The translations under genes and the position numbers were made by a program. Below the pieces are notes generated by a model. It was not told the origin of the DNA and ran no database searches. It saw only the letters and a program-made list of their open reading frames with translations. From positions 4,370,655 through 4,434,654 of the forward strand of contig CM060109.1 of the NCBI GenBank assembly GCA_030522415.1: a stretch of 64,000 bases of DNA, written 5' to 3'. This document shows, one piece after another, positions 35,307-46,200 of the stretch (the first letter of the stretch is position 1; each line of letters begins with the position of its first letter). The stretch is from Channallabes apus. Lineage: Eukaryota; Chordata; Actinopteri; Siluriformes; Clariidae.

Positions 35307-35896
35307 AGGAGGGACAGGAGGGCTAGTTTGTTAACTACAGAAAACAGTGTTTTAGGACGGGAAGATGCATTTGTGATCAGAGTAGAATAATAGCTGGATC
35401 GTGCATTATTTAAAGCTAATTTATATAGCTGAATGTGATCCTTGTATGCAAGAAGATGCACGGTCAAGCCAGTTTTCCTATAAAGGCGTTCCAGGCGACG
35501 ACCAGTGGTTTTCAATTTGCGAAGTGAGGGGGTAAACCAGGGTGATGTATGTGTAGAAGGTACGATTCTGCATTTGAGTGGGGCGTGAATATTAAGGGCG
35601 GTAGAAAGAGCGTTATTATATTTGGCAAGAATATCAAGAGCAGAGCTGTGTTCAGTAATATCTGAAAGATGTGTCTGTACAGAATCAGTAAACAGTGAAT
35701 GATCAACAGAAGTAATTTTACTAAAAGTAATGGTTGATTTTACCCTGAGGCAGGGGAGAGGCATTTCACAATTGAGTTCAATGAGAAGGTGATCAGAAAG
35801 TCCAATCTGCGACCCATTCACAGAGACATTGCGTAAACCAGTTGTACAAATTAAATCCAGTGTGTGACCTTTTATATGTGTAGGAAAATTAACGTC
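35303..35896 (-). pseudogene. LINE B endonuclease C-terminal part
   Basis: The minus frame reads HTLDLICTTGL and LSDHLLIELNC, the end of an L2-type endonuclease (the SDH motif carries catalytic residues), then the linker TSPWFTPSLRKLKTTGRRLE and LYKLALNNARSSYYSTLI. It ends in a stop overlapping the RT frame by 4 bp in another register. The N-terminal half of the endonuclease is missing. Confidence 0.85.
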
Positions 35897-36341
35897 CAAT
35901 TGGCAGATAGATTTGTAAATCATCTGCATATAGATGAAAAGAAACATTGTGCTTTGAAATGATCGACCCTAATGGCAGCATGTACAAGGAAAATAGAACA
36001 GGGCCCAAAATGGAACCCTGTGGAACACCAGAGGTCAAAGGGGCTGAGGAGGAAGAGAGATCACCAATCATGACTGAGAAAGTCCTATTTGTTAAATATG
36101 ACCTAAACCATTGTAGTACAGGACCTTGAAGGCCAACTTCTTGTGCCAGACGTGTCAGGAGAGTCGAGTGGTCAACAGTATCAAAGGCTGCAGTGAGGTC
36201 CAACATCACGAGCAGCACAGGTTTTTTGGAATCAAGGGATAGGAGGATAGCATTCTGTACCTTCAGGAGAGCGGATTCAGTGCTGTGACGAGTTCTAAAA
36301 CCGGATTGGAATTTCTCAAGAACATGATTTTTTTCTAGAAC
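35897..36341 (-). pseudogene. LINE C reverse transcriptase, central part
   Basis: Minus reading: VLEKFQSGFRTRHSTESALL, LDLTAAFDTVDHSTLLTRL, TSGVPQGSILGPVLFSLYML and the intact catalytic LYADDLQIYLPI. The coding sequence is then interrupted by LINE B and continues at 33421. It is 5'-truncated at 36341, where an L2 3' UTR on the plus strand begins. Confidence 0.88.
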
Positions 36342-37048
36342 CATGCCTATGCCTCATGACCATGCCTAACTGCCATCTCTCCTCTTCTGCTCTTTCTCCC
36401 CATCTTCCTCTTCCCTCTCTCCCCCCTTTCACTCTTGGTCTCTCTCTGTTGAGCTATACATGCCATTCCTGAGCTGCCAGTGATCCAGACTCCCTCTGCC
36501 CTCCGGACCTGTCTGACCCATCCTGGTGCCCCGCTTCTGCTTGGCGATCTCGTCACACGCCCGGTGTGTCTCTTTGGGATGCGTCTGGTGTCTGGGGATG
36601 ATTCTCTCTACCCAGAAGATGGCTCTGGCCTCGACTGGTGTTGGCAACTGTTTCTCTTGGGACTTGATATTTCAGGATTGGAACTTCCTACAAGTCTACC
36701 TGAGTCTCCAATAACTACCTGGACTCCATATTAACATCAACTATTATAGCTGAACTGCCTGCCACCTAACACACTGTATAAATGCAGATCATTTCCTGCG
36801 ATCTGTTTCAACCAAATGAGGATGGGTTCCCTGCTGAGTCTGGTTCCTCTCAAGGTTTCTTCCTATTACCATCTCAGGGAGTTTTTCCTTGCCACTGTCG
36901 CCCTCGGCTTGCTCACCAGGGACAATCTGACCATTTTGTTTCATACACATTCACATTCCATACAAACTTAAATAATTCTTGATTGTGTAAAGCTGCTTTG
37001 CGACAATGACAATTGTTAAAAGCCCTATACAAATAAAATTTAATTGAA
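36342..37048 (+). mobile_element. L2 3' UTR, plus strand
   Basis: Carries the conserved fish L2 tail: GGATGGGTTCCCTG, CTGGTTCCTCTCAAGG, CATCTCAGGGAGTTTTTCCT and GCTGCTTTGCGACAATGACA, ending CAAATAAAATTTAATTGAA. No RT is attached upstream. Similar tails occur at 24270-24861, 30425-31080 (reverse) and 43230-43870. Confidence 0.88.
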
Positions 37049-38000
37049 TATCAAACCTCTCATTTATCTCTATGATTCTGGAAAAGATAGTAACACACCA
37101 ACTATTTTCATATCTACATAGGAATGGCGTAAACAAACTATCAGTCAGGATTTAGGCCTCATCACAGCACAGAGACACTTGTTAAAGTAGTAAATGACCT
37201 CCAATTGACCTCTGATCAGGATTGGGTCACTATACTTGTGTTACTCGACCTCAGTGCAGCTTTTGATCAAAGTATTCTTCTTCACAGATTAGAAAACGTA
37301 GTAGGAATTAAGGGAACATCCTATTTGACTGATAGTTATCAGTTTGTAGATTTAAATGGTGATCATTCTGAATGTTCTGAAGTGGAGTTTGGTGTTCCAC
37401 AGGGTCGGGTTTTTGGCCCACTGCTTTTTTCCCTTTGCATGCTTCCTCCGGGCAACATAATTCGTATGGTATTTGTTTTCATTGGTATGCTGATGATACA
37501 TAGTTGTACATCTCAGCAAAACCAGATGAGAAAAAACAGCTTATTAAAGTTGAGCAATGTGTGCAGGACATAAGAGATTGGATGCTAAGGACCACAAGCA
37601 GCTAGAAGCAAGCTTTCTGATCACACTGTTACTTTAAATGGCCTTTCTGTTCCATCAAGTGCAAGAATGAAAGACCTGTGATGACAGATCCCAGCCATTC
37701 ATTTGAAGCAAATATTGATAATATTACCAGGATAGCATTCTTTCACCAATATTGCCAAGATAAGAAATATATATGCAGCGAGAGTCCTCACTAGAACCAG
37801 AAGATACGAGCACATCACCCCGATCTTATCCACACTGCATTGCCTCCCTGTGAAATTTCGCATTGATTTAAAAATACTACTATTGATGTATATGCTTGTG
37901 TATTCGATCCGCCACACCTACTTTGATCAAAGGATGCATGCTGCTTGTCAGTACCACGTATTATGAAAACAACAACAGGGGGCAGAGCTTTTTCTAACAT
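37049..38000 (+). pseudogene. L2 LINE RT fragment, strongly decayed
   Basis: 37205-37573 reads [17 protein letters not shown] and [19 protein letters not shown]; the catalytic box is lost in a frameshift near 37480. Later scraps match the RT C-terminal part up to about 38000 (AARVLTRTRRYEHITPIL in a broken frame near 37780). Several internal deletions compared with the copy at 31412. Confidence 0.82.
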
Positions 38001-38736
38001 TAAGTGAAATAATTAAGTATGTAGAATTAAATGAAGCAAATTTTTTCAGGTACAGTTATGTAAATCAGCCAAAGTCTAACAGGTAGCAGAGCAAGTGTTG
38101 CAATCATAATCCAACCATCAAAAGACACAAACGTGATGCATAAATAAAACAGACTTTTAAACGGGATTTTTAATTAGGAAGAACAAACATGTGCTGTTTG
38201 GGAAGGGGGTGAATTCATCAAAATGTGACCTAAAAACTATTGTATGCTAAGTTAAAGTAAAGTATAGGTTGCAACAGTGTCCTACAGTCTACTGCAAATT
38301 GTCACTTTGGTACAGACATGATCCAAATGTCCGCAAATCCCATTTTGTAAGCCCTTGCGTCACATAGAGACGATCAAATAATTTTTCGCTAAATAAAACT
38401 AATTTTGTTAACCAAGTAGTAAACTAAGCTAAGCTAACTAAGACTGTCCGTCACGGATGCTCACCTGAACCTCAGCATGAACTGAAATGAAGGTACTGTT
38501 TCTACCCTATTTTCATTTGAGGATCACATTTAAATAAAAACTTCTTGCTGGCTCTCCAAGTCTAATGATGCAGAACTACACTGGTAATAGTGTTGTAATG
38601 AGTTCATAAGTTTGTGATGATAAATTATGTTACAACTACAGTAGTTAGAAAAGAAAGTTAGACCATTTAGCCCAAACAGTAATTTAAATCATGCATGTTC
38701 AAGTCAATGCATTTGCTTTTCCTGCTGTAAGCAGGG
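38001..38736. other. 3' flank of the PRDM9-like gene
   Basis: No coding sequence or named repeat. It should contain the 3' UTR on the minus strand, but I find no canonical AATAAA on that strand before 38001, so the polyadenylation site is undetermined. Confidence 0.45.
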
Positions 38737-40268
38737 TTAAGGTATGTCTCTGGTATGAACACGCTGGTGTCGATACAAAGCACTCGGTCGATTAAAACGT
38801 TTCCCACACTCTAAGCACTGATGCGGCCTCTCTCCTGTGTGAATAAGCTGATGATCTTTGAGGGTACGTTGCTGAGTAAAACTCTTTCCGCACTCAGAAC
38901 ACTGATACGGCCTCTTTCCCGTGTGAATACTCTGGTGATCTTTGAGTTTACGTGGCTGAGCAAAAGTCTTTCCACACTCTGAACACTGATACGGCCTCTC
39001 TCCTGTGTGAAGGCGCTCGTGTTCTTTGAAACTACCTTGCAGAGAAAAACTCTTTCCACACTGTGAGCAATGATATGGCTTCTCTCCTGTGTGAATGTGT
39101 TGGTGGTTTTTTAAAGTACTGTGTACAGCAAACCTCTTTCCGCAGTGTGAGCAAATATACGGCTTCTCTCCTGTGTGAATGCGCTCATGTTTTTGGAGAT
39201 GACTCTTGCAATTAAAACATTTCCCACACTGTGAGCAGTGATACGGCGTCTCTCCTGTGTGAAGGCGCTGGTGTTCGTGAAGTCTACTCTGCCAAGGAAA
39301 TTTTTTCCCACACTGTGAGCACTGATAAGGCTTTTCTCCGGAGTGAGTGCGCTGATGGATTTGAAGGGATCTCTGATGAGTAAATTTTTTCCCACATTGT
39401 GAGCACTGATACCGCTTCTCTCCAGTGTGAATACGCTGATGTTGTCGAAATGTACTATCGTGAATAAACGTTTTTCCACACTGTGAGCAATGATATGGCC
39501 TCTCTCCGGTATGGATGCGTTGGTGTGCTTGAAGACTACCCAGCAGAGGGAAACTCTTTCCACACTGTGAGCACTGATATGGCTTTTCTCCTGTGTGAAT
39601 GCGTTGGTGGTTTTTTAAAGTACTGTGTTGAGAAAAACTCTTTTCGCACTGGGAACACTTATACGGCTTCTCGCCATTGTGAATGCGCTCATGTCCTTGG
39701 AGATGACTCTTGTAATGAAAACATTTTCCACACTGTGAGCAGTGATACGGCTTCTCTCCTGTGTGAATGCGCTGATGTCGGGAGAGATTACACCGCTGAG
39801 TAAATCTCTTTCCACACTGAGAGCATTGGTACGGCCTCTCTCCTGTGTGAATGCGCTGGTGATCTTTAAGGTTTCTTTGCCCAGGAAAACTCTTTCCACA
39901 CTGTGAGCAGTGATACGGCTTTTCTCCTGTGTGAATGCGCTGGTGTTGGGAGAGATTCCTCTGCCGAGTAAAACTCTTTCCACACTGTGAGCACTGATAC
40001 GGCTTTTCTCCTGTGTGAATGAGTTGGTGGTTTTTTAAAGTACTGTGTCGAGAAAAACTCTTTTCGCACTGGGTACACTTATACGGCTTCTCGCCAGTGT
40101 GAATGCGCTCATGTCCTTGGAGATGACTCTTGGAATTAAAACTCTTTCCACACTGTGAGCAGTGATACGGCTTCTCTACTGTATGAATGCACTCATGTGT
40201 TTTGAGGGCATTCTGATAAACAAAACTCTTTCCACAGTCTGAGCAGTGGTGAACAGTGTTCTTTGATT
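38737..40268 (-). CDS. prdm9: PRDM9-like exon 6: 18-finger C2H2 array
   Basis: Acceptor CTTTCACTTCCCCAG precedes 40268; phase 1 joins E259. I translated the whole exon on the minus strand: 18 consecutive 28-residue fingers of the form C-x2-C-x12-H-x3-H with TGEKPY-type linkers, residues 266-768, ending TAA at 38737-38739. No frameshift or degenerate finger. Variation is concentrated at helix positions -1, 3 and 6, the DNA contacts. Fingers 2-3, 7-8 and 13-14 share KSHLQ and HSTLKN helices, showing block duplication. Finger 1 lacks the TGEKP linker (TVEKP). The exon goes straight from ESKNTV to finger 1, so the post-SET finger of the family is absent. Confidence 0.93.
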
Positions 40269-43200
40269 CTGGGGAAGTGAAAGGAAAAAAATATCAGAAA
40301 CTGAACATTTTTCAATAACTTCCCTCTAGGGTAAAGGAGGGGATCTTAAACTTCTTGAGAGCTAAAGTCAAGCTGTACATGTTAGTCCTCCTGCCTAATA
40401 GGGTGCCACTGCAGATCCAGACAAGCCTGAAATTTTCAGGCTTATTTACTTTAAAATATAATTAAATAGAACTGAAGTGATTTACAGTAAGTATGAATAG
40501 ACTTTACCATTCGTGGAGGACTTTTTGTTCCACAGGTAGCCAAAGGCAGGACTGAGTGCTTTGGCGTACTTTTCTTCATACCACACTAAGAGCTCCTGTC
40601 CTGGGTTAATGGGTCGACAGCACCGATACAGAATTCCACCTCGATACTGAAATGCCACAAGATTCTGTTCATCATTACGAGCGCAATTCACGTACCTACA
40701 AGAAAGTGGCAGAAAGGGTGAAAAATTACATCAGAGTGACAGTTTAAGAAAAAGTATGAGACATACAACGGTGATAAGAATAAGAAATTCATTCCAAAAA
40801 TCAGGAGCTGTAAACTGTGACTAAACAAAGTTAAGCCTTTATTTGTCACATATACATTACTACACAGTAGTATGATTTGAATGATTCAGCACTCCTGGAG
40901 CAGATAGGGTTAAGGGCCCAACAATGGCAACCTGGTGAAGCTGGGGCCAGGGGTAGCTCAGTGGTTAAGGCACCAGAAGGTCCCAGGTTCAAAACCACGA
41001 CCACCAAGTTGCCACTGTTGGGCCCTTAACCCTCAACTGCTCAGATGTATAATGAGATAAAAATGTAAGTCGCTCTGGATACAGGAATCTACCTGTTGTC
41101 TAAATGTAAATGTAAACCACCGACCTTACGATCGGTAACTCGGTGCCTTAGCCCTCTGACCTACCACTGTACCAACAACTGGAGTCCTCACCTCATCCAA
41201 TTTGCATGCACTTCTCTTGTGGCATCTATGTATTCTTCATACTGCCTGCTCCTGTAGATCTGTAGAAATACACCATATATTTCCATTTTTTATTAATCAA
41301 TGAATGCCTTAAAATTAAATGAGGTGCACAGCCAAAGGAACCAGAATAAGGACAAACTGATCCATTATCATGAACACAGAAATAAATGTTCTTGATCATA
41401 TCTTTAGTTTTGCAGAAAAAGTTTTAAAGTAACTAAGAAAACTGGACCTACCAAACGTAGTCTGAGAAAGTGTCCTTGGGTTCTGGAATTCATGTGGATG
41501 TTTTTGACACAACCCACCTACCTACACATTGTTGCACACTAAGTATACCCTTCATGGAACATATTGCCTATTGATAGCTGCCTCTTTCAGTTGGATAAGG
41601 TCCCCTGCCCACTGGGAAAAAAAATGTCCATGAATGATTTAAGGTACATGACAGTTCAAATCGACATAACCTCCAAAGTCATCAAAGCTCAATCTGATCA
41701 AGCATATTTATGCAGCCCTGCCGTTGAGCCATCTATGGCATCAAAGGGTAAAGATCACCCTGGCCAAGTTCAGGGAAGACCATGGAAAGGGGCAGTGGTG
41801 GCTCATTGTGTTAAGGCTCTGAGTTACGGATCGGAAGATCGGCGGTTCGAGCCCCAGCTCCGCCAGGTGGTGAAGTGGTGAAGGTCAGGGATATAGTTAT
41901 TGAGAAATTTCAAGCAGGCTTAGGCTACAAAAAGATTTCCAAAGCCTTGAACATCCCACGGAGCCACTGTTCAAGCGATCATTCAGAAATGGAAGGAGTA
42001 TGGCACAACTGTAAACCTACCAAGACACGGCCGTCCACCTAAACTCACAGGCCGAACAAGGAGAGCGCTGATCAGAAATGCAGCCAAGAGGCCCATGGTG
42101 TCTCTGGACGAGCTGCAGAGATCTACAGCTCAGGTGGGGGAATCTGTCCATAGGACAACTATTAGTCGTGCACTGCACAAAGTTGGCCTTTATGGAAGAG
42201 TGGCAAGAAGAAAGCCATTGTTAACAGAAAACCATAAGAAGTCCCGTTTGCACAGCAAACATGTGGAAGAAGGTGCTCTGGTCAGATGGTCATCTTGTCG
42301 GCCAAAATGCATAACGCTGCGTGTGGCGGAAAACTAACACTGCACATCACTCTGAACACACCATCCCAACTGTCAAATATGGTGGTGGCAGCATTATGCT
42401 CTGGGGGTGCTTCTCTTCAGCAGGGACAGGGAAGCTGGTCAGAGTTGATGGGAAGATGGATGGAGCCAAATACAGGGCAATCTTGGAAGAAAACCTCTTG
42501 GAGTCTGCAAAAGACTTGAGACTGGGGCGGAGGTTCACCTTCCAGCAGGACAACGACCCTAAACATAAAGCCAGGGCAACAATGGAATGGTTTAAAACAA
42601 AACATATCCATGTGTTAGAATGGCCCAGACAAAGTCCAGATCTAAATTCAATCGAGAATCTGTGGAAAGATCTGAAAACTGCTGTTCACAAACGCGGTCC
42701 ATCTAATCTGACTGAGCTGGAGCTGTTTTGCAAAGAAGAATGGGCAAGGATTTTAGTCTCTAGATGTGCAAAGCTGGTAGAGACATACCCTAAAAGACTG
42801 GCAGCTGTAATTGCAGCAAAAGGTGGTTCTACAAAGTATTGACTCAGGGGGCTGAATAATTATCCACACCCCACTTTTCAGTTATTTATTTGTAAAAAAT
42901 ATTTGGAATCATGTATGATTTACGTTCCACTTCTCACGTGTACAGCACTTTGTATTGGTCTTTCACGTGGAATTCCAATAAAATTGATTCATGTTTGTGA
43001 CAAAATGTGGAAAAGTTCAAGGGGGCCGAATACTTTCGTAAGCCGCTGTATATAACTGCCAATACAATTGATTTAATTTACATGATCAATAAATTTGTTG
43101 GTTGTTGGATACTGATGGAAACATCAGGACAATCACAGCTGTTCTCATCTCATAGCACAGAAATATCTTGTTCCTCTACCTTCAGCAGTCATGCAGTTGC

Positions 43201-46200
43201 TGGTCTTGTAATTGGTAATATCACACCTGCCGTGAGTGGTTGTTGATGAAGTGAGCCTTAATCTTCCTCTTATAGGCTGCTTAAGCATCCTTAATCCCCC
43301 CCTTTTAGGTTGGCCCCCTCTGCCCTCTGGATCTGTCTGACTTGTCCTGGTATCCCGCTTTTGGTTGGAGATCTTGTCACATGTGTGGTCTGCCTGGGAT
43401 GCGTGTGGTAACTGGGGACGGTTCCACTTTAACATGAAGACACTCTTGGCTTCGGCTGATGCAGACACCTATTTCTGCGAGGACTCTTGACTGCAGTCAT
43501 TCGATAGTTCAGGACTAGAGTTTCCTACAGTCTATCTGAGCCTCCAAAAATGAACTGGAATCATATTAACTTATACTGTTATACTGAATTTCCAGTCTCA
43601 GATAGTATGATGCGGATCAATCCTTGCTATCCGTTTTCACCCAAATGAGGATGGGTTCCCTGTCGAGTCTGGTTCCTCTCAAGGTTTCTTCCTACCGCCA
43701 TCTCAGGGAGTTTTTCCTTGCCCTTGTTGCCGTCGCCCTCAGCTTGCTCATCAGGGACAATCTGATCAGATTGATTCATTCCATCCACATTTCATACAAA
43801 ATTCTTTCATTCTATTCATTCTGTAAAGCTGCTTTGCAACAATGACAATTGTTAATTTAATTTCTTTGTCTACTGTGACACTGTCGCATTCTTATGCAGC
43901 AATGTACTGATAATATATAGCCTCATAACAGAGTATGACCACAGATCAATTCCTGCTATCTGGAGAGCAGAGTCAGCTCTTCGAGCAAGACCTAACCTCT
44001 TGAGGTCCGAATGCATGTAGAGGACATGACATTTCCTCATTTACTACACTGTCTAAATTTTGTGAAACAAAAATTTATTCAGTTTGAATCAGGATTCTAT
44101 TGTGTGCTGATTCATGTATCGTCACACTGGTGCCAAAACCTTTTAAAAACTATTTATTACATTTATAATAGAGATGAACCGGTTGGTCGGTCAATAACCA
44201 GAATCGGCTGGTTTACAGTTTGCGCGTGACTGGTGATCAACCTCATATATAAAGATTTTGGAGCTTCCGAGTGGCACAAGAGAAACAATTTTTTTGGTGT
44301 TGGAGCTGTGAGAATTATTCTTAAACACGACCATTAAACATGCTTACACCAGTCTCAAAACACTGTTAAAAATCACTCAGTTAAAAATCGCATGCGTTAG
44401 AACCCACTCGCAGCCATTCAACCCGTATAGAGGCATTTGAGGGAGTAATACTTCGCCATTTCTTTATAATCCTACAGGTGGCACTCTAAACTATTCTCAC
44501 ATTTCCATTCAAATAACTCATTCACACCATTCTGTGTGGTGCGAATGAATTATTTGCCAAGTTCGTTTAGAAATAATAATTATGGCGCTGCTCAGTAACA
44601 AGTGGCTTTGTGTTTCATTTAATTAGAAATTAAATGTTAAACTCTTGTATTTGGAGCTAAACTGTATTGTTTTAATGCTGTACTTGTTAATACGTATCCT
44701 AATTATATATTTGGCAGAAGTGTTTGCAGGCTTATGTACGTTGTATTACTCTGGCTTAAAGTGAAAAATTTATTTAGCTTGTAAAAATGTTGGTACTCTT
44801 GTGTGAATTTAACCTTGACAAGTTTTTTAAAGCTTAAACAACATATGCATGTAATTTCATTCAAAAGCACATTTGGTGAAACTCAGTTGTTTTATATGAA
44901 TAGATCTCTGAAAAGAGTTTGGAGTGATCATAATATATTTTAGTTATTAGCAGGCTGATGGACCTCAAGCTGTGTTTAAAGTGTCTCCACACATAGTCAG
45001 TAAGAATAAACTGATTAATTGAAGTAACCTTTAATTAGTGGTAACATTTTGCTGTTTAAAAACGCACATATATTAAAAATCTTTCTGATTAAAATTTATC
45101 TATTTATAAACTCACCACCCAGGAGTATCCGCTGTTCTTGGCTTCCTCTCGGTCTACTGTCTCTCCCTGGTAGGGTCCGAAATGTGCACCTACTGGAACA
45201 GTCTCCCCCTTATTAAACACTCCCAGACCTGCATCAGGAATACTGGACTTCTGAATCTCTAGTCCAGGAGGAAGAGTTAGTCTGGCTCGGTCAGAGACGC
45301 CCACGGGAACAGGAGTATCAGGGATGAAGAGAGGCAGGCCATGTACCTCACACTTGTTGAAGAAGACGGATTTGCAAACCTCACAGTCTGGGAGTAGAGA
45401 AAACACAATGGGAAACAATGATGTCATATGTTTCTTTTACTGTAAGTGTCCGTATATCTGAGGAAATATACAGTGGCTTAAAGGTTTAAGGCTCTGATCG
45501 GAAGGTTGGGTTTTTTTTTTTTTTTAATTAAAATTACATTAAACATTTGAATAAAGTAAGCACTAAGAAATTGTTAGACTTTTCAATGAATAGAGTATCA
45601 GCCATAATTCAATTACATTACAATTGCACAATCAATTGCTATTACAGTAAATGATAAAGATTATGTTAAGTCAACATGATTCTTTCACACAAGTTCAACA
45701 CGAATGAAATACTTTGGCTTAGCAGGCGAAAATTGTGTAATTTGGCCACATTTTGATGATGTGGGACTGATGTACACATTAAAATCAAGTAATTTCAAAG
45801 GATTCTTTTTTCAGTGTACAGTGAGGTCAATAAGTATTTGATCACCGTGTGATTTTGCAAGTTTTCTTACTTAGAAATCATGGAGGGTCTACAATTTTCA
45901 GCATAGGTGCATTTCTGTGGGAGACAGAATCTAAAAAGAAAAATCCGGAAATTACATTGTATGATTTTTTTTAACAATTTATTGGTGAATAACGGTGTCA
46001 AAAAACAATTTGATCACTTATCAGCCACATTTCTGACCCTCAAAGATCTGTTATTTTGCTTTTAAATAGTCCAGCTACACTCTGCTCATGATTCTAAATT
46101 AGAAGAACCTGTTTGAGGTCGTTAGCTGTCATAAAGACACCTGTGCACCCCACAATCAGCCAAAATCAAAGAGCTGTCAAAAGACACAAGAGACAAAATT

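Larger units (their letters stand above)
33426..35896 (-). mobile_element. LINE B (L2 clade) inserted in LINE C
   Basis: 2471 bp, bounded by the direct repeat CAATT (33421-33425, 35897-35901), with a (TTA)n-like tail at 33426 on the minus strand. It starts inside the endonuclease and is 5'-truncated, as is common for LINE insertions. The orientation is the same as that of its host LINE. Confidence 0.88.

Noticed and set aside
38811..39983. Several ATG-started minus-strand frames across the finger array
   Set aside because: They are read in a wrong register of the 84-bp repeats. The true frame, entered from the splice acceptor at 40268, runs through the whole region without a stop.
38740..40250. 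Regular repeats that could suggest a CRISPR array
   Set aside because: The period is 84 bp, the whole unit is coding, and each unit translates to a C2H2 finger. The rest of the window is plainly eukaryotic.
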